A DNA stretch of 64,000 bases from Prorocentrum cordatum (Eukaryota > Sar > Dinophyceae > Prorocentrales > Prorocentraceae). Positions 1 through 10,499 of the stretch are shown here, piece after piece (position 1 is the first letter of the stretch; every line of letters starts with the position of its first letter). The notes under the pieces were generated by a model. It made no database searches. It saw only the letters and a program-made list of their open reading frames with translations, and was not told the DNA's origin. Position numbers and translations under genes: made by a program. The DNA lies in NCBI GenBank assembly GCA_963575745.1, contig CAUYUJ010001746.1, positions 10,001 to 74,000 of the forward strand. The letters are read 5' to 3'.

Positions 1-400
1 GCACACACGTGCCACTTGTATATATATATATATATCACTGATACATATAATATTTATATGACCTAGAAGAATAAGGATAACCATACTAATAATGTTATCA
101 ATAACGAGACAAACACTATGAACACTATTATTATTACTACTACTAATACTAGTAATACTTAGAAGACTGAGAACAATAATTCTTCTACTAATGCTAATAC
201 TGGTAATACGGAAGGTACGGATAAGCATAATAATTACTGTACTCAATATAAGAAAGTAATATTACTAATCGTAAGACAAATCATGATAGTTCTACGGATA
301 AGAATGCTAATGCTGAGAAGACGAATGTTCATATTATAAGAAGAAGAATGCTGACAGTACTAAGAACAATAATTCTACGAATGATATTAATAATACTAGT
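1..400. repeat. AT-rich degenerate simple sequence
   Basis: An AT-rich stretch of imperfect trinucleotide-like words (TAA, TAC, ATA, AGA) with long runs of related phrases. It contrasts sharply with the GC-rich sequence after 600. A similar sequence recurs at 4116-4655 and 28000-28380. No gene is visible. Confidence 0.7.
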
Positions 401-600
401 AAGAGGAGGAGGAGGAGGAGGAGGAGGAGAGGAGGAGGAGGTGAGGAGGAGGACGAGGAGGAGGAGGAGGAGGAGGAGGACGAGGAGGAGGAGGAGGAGG
501 AGGAGGAGGAGGAGGAGGAGGAGGAGGATGAGGGAGAGGAGAGAGGAGGAGGAGGAGAGAGGAGAGAGAGAGAGAGAGAGAGGAGAGGAGGAGGAGAGGA
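400..600. repeat. (GGA)n purine array
   Basis: A near-continuous GGA/GAG trinucleotide array ending in GAGAGA dinucleotides. It forms the left border of the decayed LINE. Open frames through it encode only homopolymers and are not genes. Confidence 0.9.
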
Positions 601-759
601 GCCCGGGACAGAGTCACCCTGGCTGGCCCCAGAACGTGGCCCTGAGGGGAACTCATCATGGACCCGCTGCGGTCTGTGGCGGCTAAGGCTGCTGTTTGGG
701 AGGCGCTGTGGTGCCCGCAGGCTAGTGCCCAGGGACCCCCCAGGGACCCCCACAGGACC

Positions 760-2299
760 AGGACTGGTGGCCCGAGTTTAAAGCCCGTGCCTGTGAAGCC
801 CGTGACGAGCTTCACCCTCTTGAGATGGCAGACCTGTATGCAGCCCTGTCGAGTTTCAGATCTGTGATCGGAATGGGCCTGGACGGCCAAACTCCGAAGC
901 ACTGGAGCCAGCTGCCGTTGGCTGGTCGAGAGCAGCTGTTAGGGGTGCTCCAGCAGGTTGAGGACACGATGCTCTAGCCAAGCCAGGTTCGTGAGAATGT
1001 AGTGCAGCTGCTCCACAAGTCGCAATTGCAGACCCTCACTCAAGGCCTGTACAGATGTTGGGCGGTGGCGGGGCGGGGGACGGTGGTGACGTGGGTGACT
1101 GGGGAGGGTGGGGCTCGGTTCTGGGACAAGGCCGTCAGAGGGAGCTCTGCTCTAAGGGCAGCGATCTTGCGCCAACTCCAGCTCGAGGTCTCAACCATCC
1201 AGGGGCTGTCCTGGGCTGAGATTCTTTGAGACCTGGAGCAGTTGTACGATCACCTCCAATGTTTTGAGATTTTTCGGCTTGGGCGAGCCACGGGATACCC
1301 GATGTTTCATTTGTTCATGGCCATGCAAATCCACTTCGCCCCAAGGAGGGTGAGAGCGGAGAACTGTTTTAGCGAAGTCATTCACCCCTGGCGGGGAATC
1401 CTAGCAGGATGTAATCAGTCGGTGGATGTGGCCAGGGTAGGACTTTTTGGGATTTTGCAAGACCTGCACGACTCATTCCGACCTCTCCAACTCGATTCGT
1501 GGGTGGACGACTGTTCGCAGCGGGTTGTGGGGCACTCCAGGGAGGTGGTCGCGAAGAGCGTGCAGGCAGGTAGGAAGTTTTGAGGCTGTGCACGCAGGGG
1601 GGCCTTGAGGTTTCTAGTGCAAGCACCCTTGTAACTTGCCCAGTGCATCTGGCCTCCGAAATTCAGTCGGCGCTGGCGGCCCACGGTTTGCACGTCAGTA
1701 TCTCCCAGGCGGCCAAGGATCTTGGGGTGGATGCCACGGCCTCTAGGAGAAGTGTGGCCACTCCGAAGAAACGCTTGGCCTCGGCCGCGGGTCGCGCCAA
1801 GAAGATCGCGCAAGTCGTGAAGATCACCCCGAAGGTTCGCGCCTTGGGGAGGTCCGGATTTTTGCCGCAAGCGACGTGGGGGCTGGAAGGTACAGGGGTG
1901 GCCCCTCCGACGTTGATGGGGCTGCGTGCCCAGGTTGCTGCTTTATTTGGGGCGCGCTACGAGGGTGGATGCGCCACCACCGCAATCAATTTGATGATGG
2001 GGTCAGATCAGGACCCGCTGGTGTTCGGCAGGCTACGTATTTTTCGCATGTGGCTTGATCTTTTGCCTGCTGTGCTGCAACAGTCCGAGCGCCCACTAGG
2101 GCTTGCTTGGAAAAAAAGGCCTGGTCGCAGCTCCGGATCGCCAAGCGTCGCTGGAGCCTTGTCAGAGGACCCGTCGTCCGCCGTCACTGCTGGCCTTCAG
2201 GTCATAGGGTGGACGGCGCCTGAGCCCTGGCCGTGGGTTTCTTCACCAGCGCAGCAGGCTTTCCGATGGGAGAGATTGGTGGCCCTGAGATGCTCATAG
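760..2299 (+). pseudogene. LINE reverse transcriptase, broken
   Basis: This segment would have copied element RNA at the target site. From about 760 one frame reads through the RT fingers region (KHWSQLPLAGREQ), but it is interrupted by stops at 975-977, 1227-1229 and 1581-1583. Motif A is visible as DLEQLYDHL with its Asp at 1230. Motif C is SWVDDCS with the two catalytic Asp codons at 1506-1511. After 1580 the homology moves to another frame, where a K/R-rich thumb-like region follows (LGVDATASRRSVATPKKR, around 1720-1780). Catalytic residues survive but the frame does not, so this is a recent pseudogene. The RT assignment is firm and the family is inferred from motif wording. Confidence 0.75.
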
Positions 2300-2711
2300 A
2301 TTTCGAGCTGGGGGGATCGCTAGACGCCCAGATCCGGGGCAAGGCGGCCTTGCTTCACCCTGGCAGAGGGCTGGAGTCCAGTGCCGATTTCACGGTCCCG
2401 TGTCGCCGCGTGAAACGGCTTGAGAGGCGGAACCCATGGGATCGAGCAGCAGTGTTGCGAACGGTTTTGGCTGGCAGTCTGTGGCCAGCGGCCAGGAGGT
2501 TTGGAGAGGAATCGACTCGACCTGCCTCGCCGCCTGCCGTTCCTCCCGCGCCCGCCTCGTCTCCCCAACCGCTGCCTGTCGGCGCCGCAGGGAGGCCGCC
2601 GTTTGTCTCAGGCACGTTCGATGAGGACTTTGACTTGGCAGAGATGCATGACATGGAGGCCAGGCAGGATGGCCCGACCCCTGCCGTTGGGGGAGTTGGG
2701 CCACCCCTGCC

Positions 2712-2783
2712 TGCCCGCGCTGTGGGGCCCCGTTTGAGACGACCTTCTACCATCTTTGGGAATGTCCCTGCAACGTCGGTCTC
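2712..2783 (+). pseudogene. CCHC zinc-knuckle remnant of the LINE
   Basis: In the frame starting at 2712 the sequence reads CPRCGAPFETTFYHLWECP. Its Cys codons are at 2712, 2721 and 2763 and its His codon is at 2751. LINE ORF2 proteins commonly carry such a knuckle downstream of RT. It is out of frame with the flanking RT and RNase H pieces, so at least two frameshifts separate them. Confidence 0.6.
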
Positions 2784-3088
2784 GAAGGCACGCATCCAGA
2801 GCTGCTCCAGGAGGCGACTGAGGGATGGCGAGTTTTCTGTTTGTTTTTGGTCGAGGGGGCTTCCACCGTTGAGGCGGACGAGCGGACCAACCTTGATCGA
2901 TGTCCCCGTTGATCCTGTTGCCCCCCCAAGCCTCGAGGCTGGGCCAATAGACCTGGAGGATGGGAGCGTTGCTGTGGGTGCTCGCCGGGGCCCAGGCTGA
3001 GGCGCTGTGTTGATGGGGATTTTCGGTCGTCAGGGATTTCAGACTGCTGGGGTGGGGCCGCGGGCCCCTGCCAGGATATGAGCAGGCA

Positions 3089-3979
3089 GTGCCCCGGGCT
3101 GAATTAGAAGGAGTCATCCAAGCGTTGAAGCGCACCAGAGGTGCTCTCACGTTTGGGGTGGATCCGTCCATGATTATACGGACCTTCCATCGAGGCCGTC
3201 CGTACGTTTCCCCTGTTAATGTCGGCCCCTGGCGCAGGTTTTGGGCGGAGGCGGGTGATCGGCAAATCAGCGTGGCGAAGGTCAAGAGCCCCGCCCGCCG
3301 CGCCCCTGAACGGGAAGATGGCCACCCAGTTTTGTTTTGGCTCGCCAATGGGGCTGCTGATGCGGCCGCGGAGGTAGGGGCCGGGAGGGGCCAACTCCCA
3401 GGCCATGTAGTCGCCCAGGTGTGCCGAGTCGACGAGCTCACGTACAAGGTGCAAGAGCGCCTTGTCGCAGTGGCTCTTCACGTTGCGTCGCGAGCGCCCG
3501 AGCTTCTCGGGCCAAGCTCCAAGGCTGCGGGGGCGGCCGAAAGTAAGGTCAGGGGCAAGGAGCGGGCGCTCAAGGTTGTTGCGGCGGCGGCCGTGTCGGC
3601 TCGTCGGGTCGTCGCGGACTCGACGGGTGTCAGATGCGCCTTGTGCCGCACACGACCGGCGGCCGATTTGAAGAAGCTGGACTGGCTTGCATCCCCCTGC
3701 GCCCAGGTTCCGCATGGCATAGACCCCTCGCACAGGCTCGAGTTCTGCAACGGGTTGTTCTGGTGCCACCCCTGCGGGGCCACGGGTACGCGGGGGAAAT
3801 TCGTCAAACTGGGGGGAGTGTGCCAACCCGATCGCGTGGGCGAGTGGGGCAGGCGCATGCTTAAGGCCCCAACAGAAGGGAAGCTTCCCTCAGGGTGCAG
3901 GGTCTGCCCGACCCAGACATGTAAGTTTTGGTTTCAACGCGCCCGCTCTTGGGGACACGCGCTGCAGGTCTGGACTTAG
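3089..3979 (+). pseudogene. LINE RNase H-like and Cys-rich C-terminus
   Basis: This 296-residue frame starts PRAELEGVIQALKRT, which matches the RNase H block around the catalytic Glu. The block around VDPSMIIRTF fits the strand with the second Asp, but the expected DS is DP here. The block near residues 88-98 (WLANGAADAAA) fits the last acidic motif. The N-terminal first Asp strand is missing or lies in another frame. Residues 185-270 hold CALCR, HRLEFCNGLFWCHPCG and CRVCPTQTC, a Cys/His-rich tail seen in dinoflagellate LINE proteins. The frame runs directly into (GGA)n after its stop. Confidence 0.65.
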
Positions 3980-4115
3980 AGGAGGAGGAGGAGGAGGAGG
4001 AGGAGGAGGAGGAGGAGGAGGAGGAGGAGGAGGAGGAGGGGGAGGAGGAGGGGGAGGAGGAGGGAGGAGGAGGAGGAGGTGGAGGAGGAGGAGGAGGAGG
4101 AGGAGGAGGAGGAGG
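3980..4115. repeat. (GGA)n purine array
   Basis: GGA/GAG trinucleotide array that starts within ten bases of the LINE stop codon. Together with 400-600 it brackets the LINE. Confidence 0.9.
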
Positions 4116-4545
4116 AAGAACGAGAAACATAATAAACATAACAAACATAATAATAACACTAATAATAATATTAGTAATAATAATAATAGTACTACTACTA
4201 CTACTAATAATAATGATAATAGTAATAATAATAGTAATACTAAGAATACTAAGAATAAGAAAATAACACACATTATAAGAATAATAATAAGAATAATAAT
4301 AATGATAATAATAGTAGTAGTAATCATAAAATAATAATCATAACCTTTTTATGATTAATAATAATAAAAGAACAAAAGAGTACTAATAATAAGAATACTA
4401 AGAATCATAATAATATAATATAACATAATATAATAATAATTCTAATAATAATACTAATACTACTACTACTACTAATAATAATAAGAATACTAAATAATAA
4501 TACTATTAATAATAATAGTAATAATGCTAATAATAATAATACTAC

Positions 4546-4595
<50 letters not shown>

Positions 4596-4655
4596 TTAAT
4601 AATAACAATAGTAATAACAATAATAATACTAATAAAATAGTAATAAGAATAACAA
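4116..4655. repeat. AT-rich (TAATAA)n-like array
   Basis: A long imperfect TAA/AATA/ACTA trinucleotide array with a perfect (AATAAT) core around 4550-4595. No coding content. Confidence 0.85.
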
Positions 4656-4659
4656 TAAT

Positions 4660-4752
4660 AATAAGAGGATGATGATGATGATGAGGAGGAGGAGGAGCAG
4701 GAGGAGGAGGAGGAGGAAGAGGAGGAGGAGGAGGAGGAGGAGGAGGAGGAGA
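4660..4752. repeat. (GAT)n to (GGA)n array
   Basis: A short GATGAT run that changes into GGA/GAG trinucleotides. Confidence 0.85.
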
Positions 4753-4761
4753 TCTGTGTAG

Positions 4762-4890
4762 TTTCGGCCTCTGGAGGCCTTTACCGGTCCTCGGGACCGT
4801 CAACAAAAAACGGCTCAGAATGAAAGGCCGGTCTAGGGGAATGGGTCGGCCGTCGTCTGAGGTCGACGATCTGAAAGGGTCTGGGGTTCT
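4762..4890 (+). repeat. Dispersed repeat family 1 (GGCCTCTGGAGGCC/CGTCAA), copy
   Basis: The conserved order is TCGGCCTCTGGAGGCC, a short spacer, CGGGACCGTCAACAAAAAACG, CTCAGAATGAAAGGCCGG and a GGGTCGGnnnTC block. The same order recurs at 5261, 6384, 7890 and 27318 (+) and at 9090 (reverse). Confidence 0.6.
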
Positions 4891-5104
4891 GGCCCACCAC
4901 GCTGCTGCGCGACACGCTACCCACGTCTCAGCACCCGAGCGTCAACGTCTGGAGCCTTTGCCAGCCTCTGGCCCCGCGGAGCGGCACGCCAGTCGCTCGC
5001 AGGGCACAGCGTGTCGCCGGGGCCGCCGCGGTGACACGCTATGTAAAAGGTCCTGACCGTATCGATGCCGCGGCTCCTCGATATTTGTGCGTTGCAGTTT
5101 CGTT

Positions 5105-5165
5105 TCGCACTGGGCATTTTCGTCTAGTTTCGGGCCCCAGGAGCATCCTAGATTGATCCGGTTCG
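5105..5165 (-). repeat. Dispersed repeat family 2 (GATCGATC/GGCGAAAACGCCC), copy
   Basis: Read on the reverse strand it gives GGATCAATCTAGGATGCTCC, GGGGCCCGAAAC and GACGAAAATGCCC. It matches 7435-7550 and 58300-58402 (+) and 62150-62235 (-). The rest of 4890-5260 holds no recognisable gene. Confidence 0.5.
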
Positions 5166-5260
5166 ACAATGCGGCAAACATATGGGGTTTAGCGAGATGC
5201 CGACACGATACAGCTACCCGTAGATATGCCCTAGATAAGCTCGCGCCGTGAACAGAAACG

Positions 5261-5375
5261 CGACGGAAGGTTTTTGGCAGGCTTCGGCCTCCAAGGGCTC
5301 TCGCCGGGCCCCGTGACCGTCAACAAAAAATTGCCCCAGATGGAGAACTGGCCCTGGGGAAAGGGTCGGGACTTC
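5261..5375 (+). repeat. Dispersed repeat family 1, copy
   Basis: Contains TTCGGCCTCCAAGGGCTC, GGCCCCGTGACCGTCAACAA and CCCAGATGGAGAACTGG in the family order. It ends directly at a (GGA)n array. Confidence 0.6.
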
Positions 5376-5660
5376 CAGGGAGGAGGAAGAGGAGGAGGAG
5401 GAGGAGGAGGAGGAGGAGGAGGGAGGAGGAGGAGGAGGAGGAGGAGGAGGAGGAGGAGGAAGAGGAGGAGGAGGAGGAGGAGAGGGAGGAGGAGGAGGAG
5501 GAGGAGGAGGGAGGAGGAGGAGGAGGAGGAGGAGGAGGAGAGGAGGAGGAGGGGGAGGAGGTGGAGGAGTAGGAGGAGGAAGAGGAGGAGGAGGAGGAGG
5601 AGGAGGAGGAGGAGGAGGAGGAGGAGGAGGAGGAGGAGGAGGAGGAGGAGGAGGAGGATG
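5376..5660. repeat. (GGA)n purine array
   Basis: Long GGA/GAG trinucleotide array. It is the left arm of a purine/pyrimidine inverted pair with 5785-5960. Confidence 0.9.
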
Positions 5661-5784
5661 GAGGAGGACCCCGAATTGGAAGAAACCAAGCTACGTGTGG
5701 AGTGTCCGGGGCCGCTGCTGGTGCTCGAGAGCCCTCGTCGTCACCAGCGGGGAGTCGAAGGCGACCTGGGAGAGGTCCCAGGGA

Positions 5785-5960
5785 TCCTCTTCCTCCTCCT
5801 CCTCCTTCTCTTCCTCCCCCTCCTCCTTCTCTTCCTCCCCCTCCTCCTCCTCATCCTCTTCCTCCTCCTCTTTCTTCTTCTTTCTCTTCTTCTTCTTCTT
5901 CTTCTTCTTTTTCTTTTTCTTATTCTTATTCGTATCATTATCCTTGTTATTATTCCTCCT
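5785..5960. repeat. (TCC/TTC)n pyrimidine array
   Basis: CTC/TCC trinucleotides pass into TTC and TTTTC. It is complementary in type to 5376-5660 across a 125-bp spacer. Confidence 0.85.
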
Positions 5961-6284
5961 ACTCCTACTCCTCCTTGTGCTATGATGTTCCGACCTACTT
6001 TAGCCTTGATCACCAGGAAGGTTTTCGAGCACCAGGGAAGTACCGAAACCTGAGGGCTTTTACGTGTCGGGCCCTGGGAGGCGATACTCGTTCGACCATG
6101 TTTCGATACTTGTCTGAGTGCTCGAAATTCTGTCTGGGATGTGGTTCTTAAGTACGATGGGAGCAATATAAACCTTGTGTGCCCCCCCAGGCGAGAGCAG
6201 CAGCGAGGGCTCCGAGGACTCGGAGGAGGGCGATGGGGCAGAGGGCGCCGCCGAGGAGGTCGGCGGGCGATTTTTTTGGAAAGA

Positions 6285-6362
6285 GATAGGTGGGCCAGCG
6301 TGGACCCCAGACGGTGGTTTCTTACAGTCTATGCGGTGCAATCTGGGTGGTGCAGTCCACCC
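6285..6362 (+). repeat. CCAGCGTGGACCCC-TATGCGGTGCA repeat, short copy
   Basis: Shares GCCAGCGTGGnCCCCAnACnGT and TCTATGCGGTGC with 19512-19565. At 19.5 kb the second motif continues as a long minisatellite. Here only about three units are present. Confidence 0.5.
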
Positions 6363-6383
6363 AGACCCCCTCGGGCAATGAAA

Positions 6384-6545
6384 CAGTCATGACGGGAGGT
6401 TCTTTCTCCCTGTCGGCCTCTGGATGCCCTGACCGCCCCTCGTGACCGTCAGAGAGCGACTCGGGATGGAAAACTGGTCCAGTGGAGTGGGTCGAGACCT
6501 CTCAGGGTCGACGTCGTGAAAAACTATGACGTCGGGGGTCTGGGC
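6384..6545 (+). repeat. Dispersed repeat family 1, copy
   Basis: Contains GACGGGAGGTTCTTTCTCCC, GTCGGCCTCTGGATGCCC, CGTGACCGTCAGAGAGCGAC and TGGGTCGAGACCTC with the usual spacing. Confidence 0.6.
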
Positions 6546-6579
6546 ATGTGGTGCGATTTGGGTGGTGTGTTGCGCAGCA

Positions 6580-6930
6580 GTGCAGATCAACGTGGAGCGA
6601 CGCAGGGCGGCGCGAGTCGGTGCGAAGCAGCGCAAGTCGATGCGATGCGATTGCAAAGCAGTTCAACACATCGCAAAGCGATGCCTAGCAATGCAACGCA
6701 ATGCACAGCAATTGAAAGCAGCGGAGCGCAATGCAACGCAACGCAACGCAACGAGAGCAATTGAAAGCAACGCAAAGCAACTCAAACCATCGCAACGCAA
6801 AGCAGCACAATGCAAATCAATGTAAAGCAATGCAGCGCAACGCAACTAAAGCAATGCACATCAATGTCATGCAATGCAGAGTAACGCAAAGCACTACACA
6901 GCAACGCAGGCCCAGACGGCGACGGGGCGG
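6580..6930. repeat. Degenerate GCAAYGCAA pentamer-type minisatellite
   Basis: Repeated words GCAAC, GCAAT, GCAAAGCA and GCAGCG with near five-base phasing. Open frames on both strands encode only low-complexity peptides. Confidence 0.7.
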
Positions 6931-7105
6931 CGACGGCGACCACATAGCCGCCAGACCGACGGGCAAACCCAGAGCGACGGGGCGGCGACGGCGACCACAT
7001 AGCCGCCAGACCGACGGTCAGGCCCAAAAGACTGGCGGCGACGAGGCGGCGACGGTACGGCGACGGCGACCACACATAGCCGCCATACCGACGGGCAGGC
7101 CCAGT
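6926..7105. repeat. Minisatellite, about 55-bp unit, three copies
   Basis: GGCGACGGCGACCACATAGC followed by CGCCAGACCGACGG recurs at about 6926, 6981 and 7058. The spacing is 55 then 77 bases, with an extra GACGAGGCGGC insert in the last unit. Confidence 0.75.
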
Positions 7106-7434
7106 TTCTCCTCAGAGCAGAAGCAAGAACCCCTAAGTGCAAACACTGGCTGGCGAATTCAACTTTGTTCAGGAGCGGGGGGGATGCTGACGACCCTGAT
7201 TCCCACGCGATGCAAAAACGCCACGACAGGAGATTGTTTTTTTTGGGGGGCACTGCTCGGCCTGGGGGCCCTCGCCAGGCTCCCAAACGGCTCGGAGTGG
7301 AGACCAGCCCCCAGGAAGCGGTCCAGAGCTCCGGGGATCCCGTACACCCTGAGATCCGACACAGCGAGCAAAATGTGCAACAGCATCGTGGGAAATCATG
7401 GGGCCGAAGCCCCTGAGCCCATCGTTCTGCGCCA

Positions 7435-7550
7435 TGTTTCGAGCCGCGTCGATCTGTGCGGGGCCCGGGCCCCGAAGAGCCGGGCGAACACGCCCGGCTC
7501 GAGATGGCGACGCCGGGATCTCGGGGCATTGGGATCTCGGGGCATTGGAA
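7435..7550 (+). repeat. Dispersed repeat family 2, copy
   Basis: CGTCGATCTGTGCGGGGCCC, the CCCCGAAGAGCCGGGCGAAC block, ACGCCCGGCTCGAGATGGCG and the GACGCCGGGATCTC block appear in the same order as at 58300-58402. The sequence between 7105 and 7435 is GC-rich with no supported gene. Confidence 0.55.
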
Positions 7551-7889
7551 GCAAGACGTCGGTGGCTTCCCAGACCCCTGGCGTCGTGACCTCTTCGCAG
7601 CGTCGGCCCTCAAGAGGGGTCTGGGCCCCTTCCCCCTCCCGAGTCGTTCCTTGACGGCCCCGAGGCCCGGGCAGGGCCCCCGGAGGCCAGACACCGCGAG
7701 AAGCCTCCCGTCGTTTTTTTTTTTTTTTTTGTTTCTCTGCTCTCGCAGCGCGAGGGGCTTTGGGCACGGGTGCCGCGCCCTGGCCCGGGCCGTGTGCCAG
7801 GCCCGGCCGGGGTCGGCGGTGCGCCAGTGCAGTGCCTGCGGGGCCCGGGCACATGCGGCACCACCGCCTCCCCAGACATGCCCGCGCTG

Positions 7890-8060
7890 TCAACAAAATC
7901 AGCACGGGAGGTCTTTCCCTATTGTCGGCCTCTGGGGGGCCTCGCTGGGCCCCGGAAGCGTCAAAAAACGACTCAGGATGCAAAGCCGGCCCCAGGGAAG
8001 GGGTCTGGACTTCCGGGGACGCCCTGAAAAACTCGGGACGGCGCATGTCTGGGTCCCTCA
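7890..8060 (+). repeat. Dispersed repeat family 1, copy
   Basis: GTCGGCCTCTGGGGGGCCTC, GGGCCCCGGAAGCGTC, AAAAAACGACTCAGGATGC and CAAAGCCGGCCCCAGGGAAG. This is one of the best-preserved members. Confidence 0.65.
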
Positions 8061-8249
8061 CCCCCTCCCGCTCCCAGGCAAGAGGCAAGGAGCAGGAGGG
8101 TAGAGGAGGGAGGAGGAGTCGGCGTGGTGGTGGCGTGTATTCTTGGCGCCCGCAGAGTTGGCGTGCTCCCCGCAGGGCGCCGCCGGGGCGGATCGCGGGC
8201 GGCCGCCGCAGGCGAGGGGCCGAGGAAAGAAAGGGGGGGCCAAACCTCG

Positions 8250-8415
8250 GCGCCGAACTGGATCCACGTGCGAGGGGCCCCAGGGCCCGAAGCCCGGGCG
8301 ACGGCGCCCAGCCTCTGGGAAGTGTCAGCGTCTGTCTGCGGCGTGCGTCGAACTGGATCCACCTGCGAGGGGTCCCAGGACCCGAAGCCCGGCGAAGACG
8401 CCAAGCGTCTGGCAG
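8250..8415 (+). repeat. Dispersed repeat family 2, tandem pair
   Basis: Two units begin GAACTGGATCCACnTGCGAG, continue GGGnCCCAGGnCCCGAAGCC and end GGCGAnGnCGCC, at about 8256 and 8350. They are related to the GATCGATCTGTGAGGG block of family 2. Confidence 0.5.
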
Positions 8416-8486
8416 GTTGCAGCGCCTGGAGCTCAGGCCCTGAGATCCGATGGACTTTTTGTTTCAATGCGGGGTTCCCCTGACGT

Positions 8487-8690
8487 CGGCGTCACCCCAG
8501 CATACTAATAGTTCCCGTGTGTGCGTCGCGCCCCCCCCCCCAGGGGCGACGCGCGCACCAAGAACTCTTGTAGTGCATCTGCGTCGTGGCGGGCGCCTTC
8601 TGGCCACACCGCTCGGGAAGCGATGTGCTACAAGGTGGGGATACTAAATGTTCGGGTCGGACGCGCCTCTCCAAGGAGAACACATAGGGC
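8487..8690 (+). repeat. Dispersed repeat family 3 (SINE-sized), copy 1
   Basis: About 200 bases. It has CGGCGTCACCCCAGCATACT, GTGTGCGTCGCGCCCC, a GGGGCGACGCGCGC block, CGTGGCGGGCGC, GGCCACACCGCTCGGGAAGC and ATGTTCGGGTCGGACGCGCC. The same blocks in order occur at 8908, 34204 and 50320. The size suggests a SINE or MITE, but no tRNA-type promoter boxes are convincing. Confidence 0.6.
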
Positions 8691-8907
8691 GTTCCAGACA
8701 GGGCCTTGCCTTCGAGGATCGAAGGAGTTGTCATCTTTTCCGCTGCGGAAGGCGGCAGAAGGGCGGCGGCATGGCGGCGGAAGGTCGGCGGAAGCAAAAC
8801 GAGGCCGCCTCCGCCGGCGGTAGGCAGCTCGGCGGAAGGCGGCGGAAGTAAAAGATGTGTCCCCAAGAGATGAACACGTTTTTGGGTTCAGGGTTTCCGA
8901 AATTGAC

Positions 8908-9068
8908 CATGTGTGCGTCGACCCCCCCCCGACGCGCGCGCCAAGAAGTCTTGTAGTATATGCGTCGTGGCGGGCGCTTTCTGGCCACACCGCTCGGGAA
9001 GCGATGTGCTACAAGGTGGGGATACTAAATGTTCGGGTCGGACGCGCCTCTCCAAGGATATCATCCAG
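8908..9068 (+). repeat. Dispersed repeat family 3, copy 2
   Basis: About 100 bases of its 3' part are almost identical to copy 1 only 380 bases upstream, including GGCCACACCGCTCGGGAAGC and the ATACTAAATGTTCGGGTCGG block. This suggests a local duplication. Confidence 0.65.
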
Positions 9069-9089
9069 TACTAGTGCGTCAGTGTGCGT

Positions 9090-9215
9090 CCCATGAAGTC
9101 CCGATCCTGTCCCTGGGGGCTGACTTTGCATCCTGACTCTAGTTTTTTGAGGGCCCTGGAGCCCAAGGCGGGCCCCACCAGAGGCCGAGAACGGCGGAAG
9201 AGCCTTTGCATCGAG
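9090..9215 (-). repeat. Dispersed repeat family 1, inverted copy
   Basis: On the reverse strand it reads TCGGCCTCTGGTGGGGCCC, CCAGGGCCCTCAAAAAACT, GAGTCAGGATGCAAAGTC and GGACAGGATCGGGACTTC, which is the family order. Confidence 0.55.
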
Positions 9216-9670
9216 CAACTCAAAAAAACATCCCAGCGAAGCACTCTGAGGGCAGCGAGGAGGTGAAGATGTGGGTCCGGGAGGTGGAGAGGTGAAGCAG
9301 CCAAAGGCACCCCAACTTCTGGCTGAGGTGCTGGCTTTGCAGTGGGCGCTGGGGGTGTTGTTGGCGACGTTCGTGGGTGGAGCGCTATAGTAGTGGTGCA
9401 GTGGGCAGGGGTGTGCGCCCAACGCATTGGCCCGACTCGCAAAAAGGAAAGGGAAAGAGGTGAAGAGGCGGCTCGAGGAGCAGGAGGTCGGCCAGTGAAA
9501 CCGTGAGAGCACGGCCATGTGCACTCCAGTGCTTGTTACACGGGATCGTTGTCGCCTGGACCGAACATGCAGCCGGCACTGCTGCGAGGCGGGACGATCC
9601 GCTCCAGCGTTGCAGCGATGCAGGGGCACTGCAGAGCGAGTTGGCCGGCATGCGGGAGGGGGGAAGAGGA

Positions 9671-9860
9671 TCAGAAGCCAGGCGAAGGCTGGCAAATCCG
9701 TGGCTGCTAAAGCGGAACTCCGGGAAACTGTTTCGTTCTTCCGGGGGGCAGCCCGTTTATTATCTGGTCCGCTGAGCTTTATTCCGGGAGCGTGTTCTCT
9801 TCTTCCGGGAAGACCGTTTCAGCAGCCACGGATTTGCCAGCCCTCGCCCAGCTTCCGAGA
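9671..9860. mobile_element. Foldback/MITE-like element with about 45-bp inverted ends
   Basis: The left arm contains GGCAAATCCGTGGCTGCTAA and the right arm contains its near-perfect complement (CAGCAGCCACGGATTTGCC). The match extends outward through CAGAAGCCAGGCGAAGG and inward through short CCGGGA blocks. There is no coding capacity. The motif GCAGCCGGCACTGC lies on both sides, at about 9569 and 9970. Confidence 0.6.
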
Positions 9861-10499
9861 GGAAGGGACGGGCGGCCGCGGGGAAGCAGGGAAGGGCGAG
9901 CACTCCGAGCCAGGAGACTTCCGCCACGAGCCGCCAGGGCGGCCCGCGGGCGGCCGCCTGGGCCAAAGCACGCAGCCGGCACTGCGGCGAGAGCGCGATT
10001 CCAGGACAGACTGCGAGGAGGTCTCGGTCGAAGCGGCCGGACCGCTTCGGACGGGGCGGTCTTGGGCTCCTTGCCCCCCCTTGTGGGTTGTTGTTGTTGA
10101 ACTCTCATTTCTGAAGAAAAATCAGTGTTGACCCCCCTCACCCGTGCATGCTGTTTTTTCTGAATCAAAGTGTGCCCCTCGACGCTCGCACCCTGTTTTT
10201 TGACAGGGGAAGTCTTGGTGCTCAAACTGGGCCCCTGGCCCCCCGGATTACAGCAACAACGGCTCCCGCCTGAGATTTCCTCCAAATTGTTGACGCTTCG
10301 CGAATCCCTACCAGCCCATCCAGAAACGATGCCCAGAGGAATTGCCTCGATCAGGGAAGTGGGCAGCACACATAGGAAGCCATTATGAGACATCTTGGGA
10401 TATCTTGAGCCATCTTGGAGGTCATTGTGGGCTCTCCCAGGCGCTCGTGGAGTCATCTTAATCAGTGCCCCCCCCCCAAGAGGCTAACATGTGGCTAAA

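Larger units (their letters stand above)
640..3985 (+). mobile_element. Decayed non-LTR (LINE) retrotransposon
   Basis: On one strand and in the order expected for a LINE ORF2, the sequence shows a reverse transcriptase, a CCHC knuckle, an RNase H-like domain and a terminal Cys-rich region. The coding sequence is split over several frames and has in-frame stops, so the copy is dead. No 5' endonuclease is recognisable, so it is probably 5'-truncated. Both edges run into (GGA)n arrays, which hides target-site duplications and the 3' tail. The domain spacing fits LINEs known from dinoflagellates. The subgroup is unresolved. Confidence 0.75.

Noticed and set aside
3720-3840. Cellular zinc-finger gene at the Cys-rich tail
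   Set aside because: It is continuous with the RNase H-like frame of the decayed LINE and matches the expected C-terminal position.
5700-5780. Additional copy of dispersed repeat family 4
   Set aside because: It shares CCCTCGTCGTCACC and GGGAGAGGTCCnAGGG wording, but spacing and the CCTGGTCAGAG block are missing, so it was not annotated.
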